Positions 33,029-45,429 of a DNA stretch of 64,000 nucleotides are shown in pieces. The stretch is taken from contig NZ_QEQL01000003.1 of the NCBI RefSeq assembly GCF_003097135.1, positions 124,001-188,000 on the forward strand. The letters are read 5' to 3'. The notes below the pieces were generated by a model, which saw only the letters and a program-made list of their open reading frames with translations, searched no databases and was not told the DNA's origin. The translations under genes were made by a program, and so were the position numbers. The DNA is from Pseudomonas sp. URIL14HWK12:I12 (GTDB lineage Bacteria; Pseudomonadota; Gammaproteobacteria; Pseudomonadales; Pseudomonadaceae). The stretch's first letter is position 1; each line of letters begins with the position of its first letter.

Positions 33029-34471
33029 ATGAGCCACGATTACGCGAACATCGCCAGTGCGTTGCTGCAAAGCCTCGGCGGCCGGGGCAACCTCGAACAG
33101 GCCGCGCATTGCGTCACCCGCCTGCGCCTGTCACTGAAAGACCCCAACCAGGTCGACCGCGGCACGCTCAACCAGATCGATCTGGTCAAAGGCTCATTCT
33201 TCAGTGGCGGCCTGTTTCAGGTGGTCATCGGCCCCGGCGAGGTCGAGAAAGTGTATGCCGCCCTGCGCGAGCAAACCGGCCTGGCGGCCCTCACCATCGC
33301 CGACCTCAAGCAACAGAGCGCCGCCAAGGTCAATGGCGTGCAGCGCCTGGTGCGGGTGCTTTCCGATGTGTTCATGCCGATCCTGCCGGCGCTGATCATC
33401 GCCGGCCTGCTGATGGGCGTGAACAACCTGATCGGTGCCAAGGGCATGTTCGTCGAGGGCCAGACCCTGCTGGAGGCCTACCCAACGCTCGAAGGCGTAT
33501 GGAGCCTGATCAACCTGATGGCCAACACCTCCTTCGTGTTCCTCCCCGCGCTGGTGGGCTGGTCGGCTGCCAAGCGCTTCGGCGGTAGCGAAATTCTCGG
33601 CATCGTGCTCGGCCTGATGCTGGTTCACCCCGACCTGCTCAATGCCTGGAACTACGGCAAGGTGGTGGCCGGGCTGGGCGGGCAGGGCATGCCGTATTTC
33701 GACATTTTCGGCTGGTTCAAGATCGAGAAGGTCGGCTACCAGGGGCAGATCCTCCCCATCCTGCTGGCAACCTACGTAATGAGCGTGATCGAGAAGTGGC
33801 TGCGGGCGCGGGTTCCGAACGCCATCCAGCTGCTGGTGGTGCCGATCACCACCATCGTCATCACCGGCGTGCTGGCCCTGGCCCTGATCGGCCCGGTCAC
33901 GCGCCACCTGGGCATCCTGATCACCGAAGGGCTGGTGGCGTTGTTCGACCTGGCGCCGCTGTTGGGCGGGGGCATCTTCGGCCTGCTGTTCGCACCGTTG
34001 GTGGTCACCGGCATGCACCACATGTTCCTCGGGGTCGACCTGCAACTCATCTCCACCCAAGGCGGCACCTTCATCTGGCCGATGATCGTGATGTCGAACC
34101 TGGCCCAAGGCAGCGCAGCGGCGGCGGTCTTCTACATGACCCGCAACGCCCGCGACAAGAGCATGGCCTCTACCTCGGCCGTGTCGGCGTACTTCGGCAT
34201 TACCGAGCCGGCGATGTTCGGCATCAACCTGCGCTACAAGTACCCCTTCTATTCCGCTTTGATCGGCTCTTCGATGGCCTGCATCTTCCTGTCGATGAAC
34301 AAGGTCCAGGCCTCGGCGATTGGGGTCGGCGGCTTGCCCGGGTTCATTTCCATCATGCCCCAGTACATCCCGGTGTTCGTGGTCGGCATGGTCATCGCCA
34401 TGATCGTGCCGTTCCTGCTCACCTGCGCGCTCAGCGCCAAGCTCATCCGCCCCGGTTATCGGGTGGCCTGA
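33029..34471 (+). CDS. treB: PTS trehalose transporter EIIBC
   Basis: A 480-residue membrane transporter. The frame is open upstream, but MSHDYANIA at 33029 is the family start. The EIIB domain (1-90) has the phosphorylated cysteine C28 in AAHCVTRLRL. The EIIC domain (about 105-480) has roughly ten membrane segments and the GITEPAMFG motif. It imports trehalose as trehalose-6-phosphate. An EIIA domain is not attached; it is supplied by the EIIA-HPr-EI fusion further down the operon. Confidence 0.93.
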   Translation: MSHDYANIASALLQSLGGRGNLEQAAHCVTRLRLSLKDPNQVDRGTLNQIDLVKGSFFSGGLFQVVIGPGEVEKVYAALREQTGLAALTIADLKQQSAAKVNGVQRLVRVLSDVFMPILPALIIAGLLMGVNNLIGAKGMFVEGQTLLEAYPTLEGVWSLINLMANTSFVFLPALVGWSAAKRFGGSEILGIVLGLMLVHPDLLNAWNYGKVVAGLGGQGMPYFDIFGWFKIEKVGYQGQILPILLATYVMSVIEKWLRARVPNAIQLLVVPITTIVITGVLALALIGPVTRHLGILITEGLVALFDLAPLLGGGIFGLLFAPLVVTGMHHMFLGVDLQLISTQGGTFIWPMIVMSNLAQGSAAAAVFYMTRNARDKSMASTSAVSAYFGITEPAMFGINLRYKYPFYSALIGSSMACIFLSMNKVQASAIGVGGLPGFISIMPQYIPVFVVGMVIAMIVPFLLTCALSAKLIRPGYRVA

Positions 34472-34503
34472 GCCCACGCCCCAACCACTGAAGGATTCGC
34501 GCC

Positions 34504-36156
34504 ATGCAAGCCTGGCAGCATTCGGTGATCTACCAGATCTACCCCAAAAGCTTCCACAGCCACGCCGGCAACCCCACCGGGGACCTGCTCGGGGTGGTCG
34601 ACAAACTCGATTACCTGCACTGGCTCGGCGTCGATTGCCTGTGGCTTACGCCCTTCCTGCGTTCGCCCCAGCGCGACAACGGGTACGACATCAGCGACTA
34701 CTACGCCATCGACCCCAGCTACGGCACCATGGCCGATTGCGAGCTGCTGATCGCCGAGGCGGGCAAGCGCGGCATCAAGCTGATGCTCGACATCGTGGTG
34801 AATCACACCTCCATCGAGCACGCGTGGTTCCAACAGGCGCGCAGCAGCCTCGACAACCCCTATCGCGATTTCTACATCTGGCGCGACCAGCCCAACAACT
34901 GGGAATCCAAGTTCGGTGGCTCGGCCTGGGAGTACGAGACCCAGACGGGCCAGTACTACCTGCACCTGTTCGACCACACCCAGGCCGACCTGAACTGGGA
35001 CAACCCCAAGGTGCGCGAAGAAGTCTTCAAGATGATGCGCTTCTGGCGCGACAAGGGCGTGGGCGGGTTCCGCCTGGATGTGATCAACCTGATCTCCAAG
35101 CCGGCGGACTTCCCAGAAGACGACACCGACGGGCGCGGCTTCTACACCGACGGGCCGAACGTGCACCGCTACCTGCAGGAAATGCACCGCGAAGTGTTCG
35201 AGGGCCACGACCTGGTGAATGTCGGCGAGATGTCCTCGACCCGCCTGGAGCATTGCATCCGCTATTCCCACCCGGCGTCCAAAGAGCTGTCGATGACGTT
35301 CAACTTTCACCATTTGAAAGTGGACTATCCCAACATGCAAAAGTGGGTCTACGCCGACTTCGACTTCATCGAGCTCAAGCGTATTTTCTCGCTGTGGCAA
35401 ACCGGTATGCAGGCGGGCGGCGGCTGGAACGCGCTGTTCTGGTGCAACCACGACCAGCCCCGGGTGGTGTCGCGCTTTGGCGATGACGGCGAACACCGTG
35501 TGGTGGCCGCCAAGATGCTTGGCACCGCGCTGCATTTTCTGCAAGGCACCCCCTTCATCTACCAGGGTGAAGAGCTGGGCATGACCAACCCCGGCTTCGA
35601 CCGTATCGAGCAGTACCGCGACGTCGAAACCCTCAACATCTATCGCCTCAAGCGCGACGCGGGCGAAAGCGATGCCCAGTGCATGGCCACCATCATGCAG
35701 AAATCGCGAGACAACGCCCGCACGCCCATGCAGTGGAACAGCCAGCCCGATGCCGGCTTCGGCAGCGCCACGCCCTGGATCGACCTGCCGGCCAACGCCG
35801 GGCACATCAACGTCGAGCACCAGTACAACGACCCGGCCTCGGTGCTGCACCACTACCGCCAATTGATAGCGCTGCGCCGCGAAACGCCGTTGATTCAGGC
35901 CGGGGTCTACCGCGACCTGCTGCCCGGCCACGGCCAGGTGTGGGCCTATCTGCGCGAGGGCGACGGCGAGCGGCTGCTGGTGGTGAGCAACTTCTACGGC
36001 AGCGCCTGTGAAGTGGAATTGCCTGAGCCGGTGATCGAAACCGCGGCCTCGCAGCGTGTGCTGATCAGCAACTACGAGGGCAGTGGGCAACGCCAGCGGC
36101 AGTTGTTTCTAAAGCCCTATGAATCGTTCGTGCTGCACCTGGCTGGCAACCGCTGA
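34504..36156 (+). CDS. treC: Trehalose-6-phosphate hydrolase
   Basis: A 550-residue GH13 alpha-glucosidase-type enzyme that splits trehalose-6-phosphate to glucose and glucose-6-phosphate in the cytoplasm. The four GH13 regions are visible: DIVVNHTS, GFRLDVINLISK (nucleophile Asp), VGEMSST (acid Glu) and FWCNHDQPR. Length and order are typical of TreC. It lies 32 bp after treB. Confidence 0.94.
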   Translation: MQAWQHSVIYQIYPKSFHSHAGNPTGDLLGVVDKLDYLHWLGVDCLWLTPFLRSPQRDNGYDISDYYAIDPSYGTMADCELLIAEAGKRGIKLMLDIVVNHTSIEHAWFQQARSSLDNPYRDFYIWRDQPNNWESKFGGSAWEYETQTGQYYLHLFDHTQADLNWDNPKVREEVFKMMRFWRDKGVGGFRLDVINLISKPADFPEDDTDGRGFYTDGPNVHRYLQEMHREVFEGHDLVNVGEMSSTRLEHCIRYSHPASKELSMTFNFHHLKVDYPNMQKWVYADFDFIELKRIFSLWQTGMQAGGGWNALFWCNHDQPRVVSRFGDDGEHRVVAAKMLGTALHFLQGTPFIYQGEELGMTNPGFDRIEQYRDVETLNIYRLKRDAGESDAQCMATIMQKSRDNARTPMQWNSQPDAGFGSATPWIDLPANAGHINVEHQYNDPASVLHHYRQLIALRRETPLIQAGVYRDLLPGHGQVWAYLREGDGERLLVVSNFYGSACEVELPEPVIETAASQRVLISNYEGSGQRQRQLFLKPYESFVLHLAGNR

Positions 36157-36167
36157 TACCCGTTATC

Positions 36168-36194
36168 GCACAGGGCTGCCACAAGGCCCTGTGC
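36168..36194 (+). terminator. Hairpin between treC and the porin gene
   Basis: GCACAGGGC (36168-36176) and GCCCTGTGC (36186-36194) form a perfect 9-bp stem with a 9-nt loop. No T-run follows, so it may attenuate expression of the downstream porin and PTS genes. Confidence 0.5.
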
Positions 36195-36265
36195 TGCTGA
36201 ACTTCGCTGCGCCTGGGGTTTGCCGCAGAGGAGCGTTTCGCCCGCAAGACCTTTCACAACAATAA

Positions 36266-37507
<1,242 letters not shown>

Positions 37508-37557
37508 ACGATGGCGCTGCGGCCCGCACGTCGAAGAACAACAACACAGGTGAAACC

Positions 37558-40089
<2,532 letters not shown>

Positions 40090-40091
40090 GC

Positions 40092-40403
40092 ATGTTAAGG
40101 AAACTGCAAACCGCCTTCTGGAAGGCGTTAACGCCAGACCTGGTACCCGACGGGCCCCCTGCGCAGGCCCTACCGGCCGACGCTGAGCTGCCCGCTGGGG
40201 TCCTCGACGCGTTGGGCGGCCCGGACAACCTGGCCTCGCAACAGCGAGTGGCCGTCACCCGCGTGCGGGTTCAACTGCGCGATGCCAACCGGCTCGACCA
40301 GCCGGCGCTGCTGGCGGCCGGTATCGCCGGCGTGATGGTGCTCGCTGAAGGCGTGATTCACCTGCTGGCCCCCGTTCCCCCTGCGGCCGCCGCCGCGCAC
40401 TGA
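40092..40403 (+). CDS. EIIB-like domain protein lacking the catalytic cysteine
   Basis: A 103-residue protein whose residues 34-95 align with the glucose-family EIIB domain (LDALGGPDNLASQQRVAVTR; AGIAGVMVLAEGVIHLLA). TreB has CVTRLR at the phosphorylation site; this protein has AVTRVR, so the phosphoaccepting Cys is Ala54. It cannot relay phosphate in the normal way and may act as a regulatory or scaffold domain. A Pro/Ala-rich tail ends the protein. It starts 2 bp after the fusion gene and closes the trehalose operon. Confidence 0.82.
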   Translation: MLRKLQTAFWKALTPDLVPDGPPAQALPADAELPAGVLDALGGPDNLASQQRVAVTRVRVQLRDANRLDQPALLAAGIAGVMVLAEGVIHLLAPVPPAAAAAH

Positions 40404-40514
40404 TTCTTCTTTTCTATACCTATTGACCAGATCTGGGGCGCACCGACGCCCTGGCATCGAAGTTGGCCAACTGCGTGATAGTCAGAAACTTTCTACTGTG
40501 TAGAGGTCATGAGT

Positions 40515-43166
40515 ATGCATGCTGGCGCTTTATTCATTTCGTTCGATGCTGTCGCTGTTTCCGGTATTACTGTCGAAGCGTTGAAAACTGCAAAAAGCCT
40601 GGAACCCAAAGGCGTAACTTGTTACCTGGACCTGGGTTACGACATCAAGGTCGACAAAGGCAACTTCAATAAACCCTACGAGGAGGAAAATGCACTGTAT
40701 CGAAGTGTCTTCACGCTGGTGCGCGTTGAAGGCCTCGATACGATTCCCCACTACAGTGCCGCGTTCATCGAGTCTGTGAACGATGTATTGATCAGGCAAC
40801 GCAAGGCTGCCACCCCCGAAGAACAACAGCGGCTGCTTGCCGCGGTCGATGAAAGTGCCCAGGCGTTGGCCGTGCGGATGGTGCACCTGTGGCAGCGGCT
40901 CAATATCCGCTACCTGATCATCGAAAACGGCACCTTGCCCGAGAACATCATCTACACCCGGGCGCTGTACCTGGCCATCGACATTCACGGTGCGCGGCAG
41001 GGCCTGGGCAACTTCGTGATCTGGCGTGACCACGACCTGATGTGGAACAGCGAACAGGGCGCCCTGAAATACGGCCCCGAGCCCTACACCCACGCCGTCA
41101 AGCCGGTGCCGTCGCCCTACATCACCTACGTGACGCTCAACCAGAACCTCAAGCACAAGCTTGAAGCCTGGTGCGACCACGCAGTGCAGGTGCAGGTGCG
41201 CAAGAACACCTATGACTTCGGCGGCCAGCGCACCTACCGCAGCCTGCGTGCCCAGTTGGACATCCGCGACAATGACCTGCTCATCGCCCGCACCACGCGG
41301 ATCATCGAGCAGAAACGCCAGGACCGTGACATTCACCTGGTGGCGCGGCTGAACCGGCTGTTCGCCGAAACCGGCAGCCAGCGAAAAGTCTACCTGGTAA
41401 TCGCCGGCGACCCGCAGGAGCAGCCCGCCTACTTCGAGCAGCTGCAGCAGTTGGCCGCGCAACTTCAGGTGGAGCCGTTCATCAAGTTCATCGGTTCCTT
41501 GCCCCATGCCGACATGTGCCATACCCCCGAGGCGATTCGCATCGAGGACCTCTACCACGCCTGTGACCTGGTGTCGTTCCTGACCTCCTGGGGTTACGAC
41601 AGTTATGGCAACCCCGTCGGCGAAGCGATCAGCCACCAGCGTTGCTACATCACCACCGGCTACGAGTATTACCAGGAGGTGTATGGCCAATACGGGTTCG
41701 AGGCGCCAGTGATGGCGGTGTCACAAGAGGCCGATGGGCTGCCGGACGAAGCGTTCGTTCACGCGGTTTACCACCTGTTGAATGACCCGCCGCGCCGCCA
41801 GGCCATCGCCCAGAAGAACTTCGCCCTCGGCCAGCGAACACTCTCCAACGACCTCATCGCAATGCTCGACTTCAACGCCACAGGAGGCACCATGCGTGAA
41901 CAGGTTTTTGTATCGGTGGTATTGCCGGTCTACAACGAAAGCGACCGTATCGACCCTGTGCTGCGCTCCCTGTACGAGCAGAAGACCCAGGGCGGGCTGA
42001 TGACGCACTCCACGTACGAACTGATCATCGTCGATAACAATTCCACCGATGACTCGGTCGCCAAGGTCGAGGCGTTCAAGGCGAAGCACCCGTCCCTGGA
42101 TATCCACGTCATCCGGGAAACCACCCAAGGGGTGTCGTCGGCGCGCAAGCGCGGCATGGACTACGCGGCCACCCGCTCCCGCGCCCGCGACATGACCTTC
42201 GGCAGCCACCAGCGGCACTACATCGCCTCGGCCGATGCCGATTGCACCGTCGACCCCTACTGGCTGCACGCGCTGATCGAGAAGATGATGGCCGAGCAGG
42301 CAGACCTGGGCACCTGCAACTATTACTACGACCCTGCCGCCTTCGCCGAGCGGCCCAACCTGTTCAACGAAATCCAGAAGACCCTGCGCTGCCGGGAGAT
42401 GTCCTTTTCGCTGTTCGGGGGCTTTCCCGACGGCAAGGGTTTTGCCGTGGAACGCGAGCTGTACGAGCAGGTGGGCGGCATCGAGATTTTCTACCAACTC
42501 GAGCAGGGCCGTTTCGTCGAGCACCTCTCCGATGATTGGGACTTCGGTATCCGCGTGATCGCCTGGGGTGGCAAGCCGGTGTATGCCCACGGCTCTCGGG
42601 TCGAGATCAACAGCCGGCGGGTCGACACCCTGCTCGAAGAAGTGATCACCGGCAACGCCTACGGGCGCGACGGCATCATCGTCATGAAAGACGTGCGCCC
42701 CGGCCAGCAGCGTGGGCCAGCCTTCTGCGACACCACAGCCGAGCAGACGCAACAGGCGTGGGACTATTCGATCAAGGACTACGTGCCCAAGAACATCGTG
42801 CTGCCGGTGCTGCTCAACCCACAGTGGCTGCTGGAGCGCGAGGACATCCGCGCGTTTTTCCAAGGCCCGGTGGCCGACCGCCTTTATGAGCGCATCGGCC
42901 AGATCAAGCACGAAACCCGGGTGATCGACTTCAAGCCCATCCACGCCTACAAGACCCCCGCCTATCGCCTGTATTTCGAGTTTCGCGACGAGATCTTCAG
43001 CGCGCTGCGCCGCGCCGTAGGCGAAGACATCGGCTATGCACCGCCGCTGCCGGCCTGCTTCGAAGGGGTCAAGCCCGAAGACTTCCAGCGTTTCGTCTAC
43101 TACTTCTGCGAAGACCGCGAGTCAGGCGAAGCCCACAACTACTTTGCCAATGGAGGGGTGTTCTGA
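40515..43166 (+). CDS. Two-domain glycosyltransferase (GT-B + GT-A)
   Basis: An 883-residue protein. ATG 40515 is 8 nt from GAGG; an in-frame ATG at 40509 is only 2 nt away. Residues 1-455 resemble a GT-B glycosyltransferase with a C-terminal donor-binding half (KVYLVIAGDPQ, ACDLVSFLTSWGYDSYGNPV). Residues from about 460 form a GT2-type GT-A domain (SVVLPVYNESDRI, VDNNSTDDS, ASADADCTVDPYW with a DxD-like motif). No membrane segments or signal peptide are evident. A strong ribosome-binding site and ATG lie exactly between the domains, so a separate 424-residue GT-A protein (41892-43166) may also be made. The first gene of an uncharacterised cluster; acceptor unknown. Confidence 0.85.
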   Translation: MHAGALFISFDAVAVSGITVEALKTAKSLEPKGVTCYLDLGYDIKVDKGNFNKPYEEENALYRSVFTLVRVEGLDTIPHYSAAFIESVNDVLIRQRKAATPEEQQRLLAAVDESAQALAVRMVHLWQRLNIRYLIIENGTLPENIIYTRALYLAIDIHGARQGLGNFVIWRDHDLMWNSEQGALKYGPEPYTHAVKPVPSPYITYVTLNQNLKHKLEAWCDHAVQVQVRKNTYDFGGQRTYRSLRAQLDIRDNDLLIARTTRIIEQKRQDRDIHLVARLNRLFAETGSQRKVYLVIAGDPQEQPAYFEQLQQLAAQLQVEPFIKFIGSLPHADMCHTPEAIRIEDLYHACDLVSFLTSWGYDSYGNPVGEAISHQRCYITTGYEYYQEVYGQYGFEAPVMAVSQEADGLPDEAFVHAVYHLLNDPPRRQAIAQKNFALGQRTLSNDLIAMLDFNATGGTMREQVFVSVVLPVYNESDRIDPVLRSLYEQKTQGGLMTHSTYELIIVDNNSTDDSVAKVEAFKAKHPSLDIHVIRETTQGVSSARKRGMDYAATRSRARDMTFGSHQRHYIASADADCTVDPYWLHALIEKMMAEQADLGTCNYYYDPAAFAERPNLFNEIQKTLRCREMSFSLFGGFPDGKGFAVERELYEQVGGIEIFYQLEQGRFVEHLSDDWDFGIRVIAWGGKPVYAHGSRVEINSRRVDTLLEEVITGNAYGRDGIIVMKDVRPGQQRGPAFCDTTAEQTQQAWDYSIKDYVPKNIVLPVLLNPQWLLEREDIRAFFQGPVADRLYERIGQIKHETRVIDFKPIHAYKTPAYRLYFEFRDEIFSALRRAVGEDIGYAPPLPACFEGVKPEDFQRFVYYFCEDRESGEAHNYFANGGVF
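41882..41894 (+). promoter_or_regulatory. Internal ribosome-binding site and in-frame ATG between the two glycosyltransferase domains
   Basis: AGGAGG at 41882-41887, then 4 nt, then ATG at 41892, in frame with the upstream domain. The downstream residues MREQVFVSVVLPVYNES are exactly what a separate GT2 protein would start with. It may be a vestige of gene fusion or a real second start. Confidence 0.6.
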
Positions 43167-44605
43167 TGAATGCTCAAGCGCTCGGCTCACTCAACGACCT
43201 GGACCCAAACTACCCCGTGCCACGGGTGCATGAGTTTCTCGCTGACCCTACCAACAGCGCGATGCTCGACTACGTGTACAACGACCCGTTCGGCTGCCAC
43301 GTGTTTCCCGGCGACATCGAAGGCTACCCCCTGGGCCAGTTCTTCCAGGACATGGACCAAGAGATCGGCCAGGCCCGGCAGATCCACCTCTGGGCCTACA
43401 TTCCCACGTGCCGCTACCGATGCCACTTCTGCCAGTACCCGACGGTAATTCTCAACCCCAAGGCGGCCTCGTCGCAGCAAGTGTTCACTGACGTTGTGGA
43501 CTACAACATCAAGGAGGCGAGCCTCTGGCTGCAAAAAGTGCCGGCCCTGGCCACCGCGCAAGTGGGCGAATTCAACATTTTCGGCGGCACCCCATCGCTG
43601 TTGCCGGAGGCCGAGCTGCGCCGGCTGATGGGTTTCTACCGCAGCCATTTCGATTTTTCCGCGGCCACGCTGCGTTTCGAAGGTGAGCCCGGCACGCTGA
43701 ACAAACCCTACCTGAGCCTGCTCAAGGAGCTGGGCTTCACCAAGATCAGCTTCGGTGCGCAGTCGTTCGACGACCGCATCATTTCGGCCTGCGGGCGCAT
43801 GCACTCGGCCCAGGAATGCGTCGACACCATCGAGTACGCCCGGGCGATCGGGCTGGAGTGGGTCAGCGTCGACCTGATCTACGGCATGCTCGGCCAGGCG
43901 GTGGACGATGTGAAATACGACATGGAGAAAACCCTGGAGCTGGACCTGTCGCACGTGGTGATCGCCAAGCTGCACATGGAGGAGTTCATGAAGACCCGCA
44001 CCGGGGTGTCGGGCGAGCGGCAGAGCCACTGGCAGCGCAAGGGGCTGATCAACATCGGCGACATGACCTTCCCCGGCCTGGGCAAGCAGTACCAGATGCG
44101 CGAGCTGGTGGAGCAGTACCTGGCGCCGCGCTACAACGAGCAGCCGACCATGTATTTCCACCGCCAGCACCAGCCCCCGGAGAAGTGGAAAGGGCTGATC
44201 ACCAACCTCGACACCCAGTACCCCGAAGTGGCGATCGGCCTGGGCGGCAGCTCCAAATGCACCCGCGCCGAGGCCATCAACATCACCGGCTACAACGCCT
44301 ACAAGCAGGCCCTGGACGAGGGCCGGCTGCCCATCGACCAGAGCCGCGGTGTGTCGCCACTGCACCGAGAGGTCAACGCCTTCAAGATGGCGCTTTCCAC
44401 GCTCATCCCGGTCGACGATCAGGTCTTCCGCCAGCGCTTCGATGGCCGCAGCTACCACGACAACCCGATCATCAGCCAGGCCCTGCAAGGGCTGCAGGCC
44501 AAAACGCTGGTGCGCGTCGACGGCGAGCAGGTGCAGCTCACGCCTAACGGCGTCACCTTGGTCGAAGCGGTGATCAACACTCAATTTGCCGCCGCACAGG
44601 CCTGA
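43166..44605 (+). CDS. HemN/HemW-like radical SAM enzyme
   Basis: A 479-residue radical SAM protein overlapping the glycosyltransferase stop by 1 nt (TGATG). The cluster-binding cysteines are C82, C86 and C89 in CRYRCHFC, followed by FNIFGGTPSLLPE and KISFGAQSFDDRI, which are HemN-family signatures. The fourth cysteine that follows in true coproporphyrinogen dehydrogenase is absent (QYP follows), so heme synthesis is unlikely. HemW chaperones and ChuW/HutW heme-cleaving methyltransferases share this plan. The substrate is unknown; partnership with a glycosyltransferase and an exporter suggests tailoring of a small exported molecule. Confidence 0.88.
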   Translation: MNAQALGSLNDLDPNYPVPRVHEFLADPTNSAMLDYVYNDPFGCHVFPGDIEGYPLGQFFQDMDQEIGQARQIHLWAYIPTCRYRCHFCQYPTVILNPKAASSQQVFTDVVDYNIKEASLWLQKVPALATAQVGEFNIFGGTPSLLPEAELRRLMGFYRSHFDFSAATLRFEGEPGTLNKPYLSLLKELGFTKISFGAQSFDDRIISACGRMHSAQECVDTIEYARAIGLEWVSVDLIYGMLGQAVDDVKYDMEKTLELDLSHVVIAKLHMEEFMKTRTGVSGERQSHWQRKGLINIGDMTFPGLGKQYQMRELVEQYLAPRYNEQPTMYFHRQHQPPEKWKGLITNLDTQYPEVAIGLGGSSKCTRAEAINITGYNAYKQALDEGRLPIDQSRGVSPLHREVNAFKMALSTLIPVDDQVFRQRFDGRSYHDNPIISQALQGLQAKTLVRVDGEQVQLTPNGVTLVEAVINTQFAAAQA

Positions 44606-44617
44606 GGGAGCACGCCG

Positions 44618-45427
44618 ATGAAACCTGATGACAATGCCGCCGCGCCGGTTTTCAGCTTCTATTACATCGCCATCGACACCGAGGCCGGTGTTACCCCGGA
44701 GCAGTTCGAGACCTTCGTGCGCGAGCAGGGTGTGAAGATCCCCTGCTACCCGGGCTGGAGCTGGACGCTACTGCGCGGCCTGCGTGCCGAGCGGGCGGGG
44801 CAGTACCTGATGCTGTTCGAAATCGACAGCGCTGCGCAGCGCGACCGCTACGTTGCCGCCGATGGCAACCAGACGCCGCTGGCGCGCCAGTTCTGGGAGC
44901 AGCATGCCCAGGCGCGGCCACTGATCGAGCAGTGGAAGCGCTATGCGACCTTCAGCGAGCTACCGACGTTGTTCACCGACTACCGGTTGCTGGCCGAGAA
45001 CATCCACAGCACCGTGCCACCGGGGCCGCGCTATCAAGAACGGCCCGGCCAGGCGCCCCTGGCGCGGGTGATCGGCATCCACACCATCGCCTTGCGCGCC
45101 GATGTGCAGCCGCACACCTTCGAAACCTTCATCGCCGACAACCACCACCGCATCGTCGACTACCCGGACTGGAAGTTCCGCCTGCTCAAGGGCGAGCGGG
45201 GCAACCGCCTGGACCCGTACGTGGTGCTGATGGAAATCGCCAGCCTGGAGGCGCTGGATGCGTTCTACCCCGAGCCGGACATCGCCACCGACAAGGCAGC
45301 GGTTTTCGCCCAGGCCCATCGCGACACCAAGCAGATGTATGAAGAGTGGAAGCAGCTGGCGTCGTTTTCCGGCTCGCCGCAGCTCTACACCGACTACATC
45401 GCGGTGGCTCAGAGCCAGGGAGGGTGA
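44618..45427 (+). CDS. Internally duplicated protein, ferredoxin-like (Dabb/EthD-type) fold suspected
   Basis: A 269-residue protein not assigned to a known family. Two tandem repeats of about 120 residues are visible. Each begins with a strand-rich stretch and a [PQ]xTFE-type helix (TPEQFETFVREQG; QPHTFETFIADNH), then YPGWSWTLLRGLRAER or YPDWKFRLLKGERGN and a YLMLFEI/YVVLMEI strand. This is the pattern of dimeric alpha/beta-barrel monomers. A paralogue with the same layout lies after the transporter gene. There is no signal peptide. It may be a cyclase, monooxygenase-like or binding protein acting on the radical SAM product (inference). Confidence 0.8.
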   Translation: MKPDDNAAAPVFSFYYIAIDTEAGVTPEQFETFVREQGVKIPCYPGWSWTLLRGLRAERAGQYLMLFEIDSAAQRDRYVAADGNQTPLARQFWEQHAQARPLIEQWKRYATFSELPTLFTDYRLLAENIHSTVPPGPRYQERPGQAPLARVIGIHTIALRADVQPHTFETFIADNHHRIVDYPDWKFRLLKGERGNRLDPYVVLMEIASLEALDAFYPEPDIATDKAAVFAQAHRDTKQMYEEWKQLASFSGSPQLYTDYIAVAQSQGG

Positions 45428-45429
45428 GC

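Noticed and set aside
40458..40476. Possible sigma-54 promoter before the glycosyltransferase gene (TGGCAT...TTGGC)
   Set aside because: The -24 GG and -12 GC elements are out of register by one base, and TTGGC lacks the required GC at -12.
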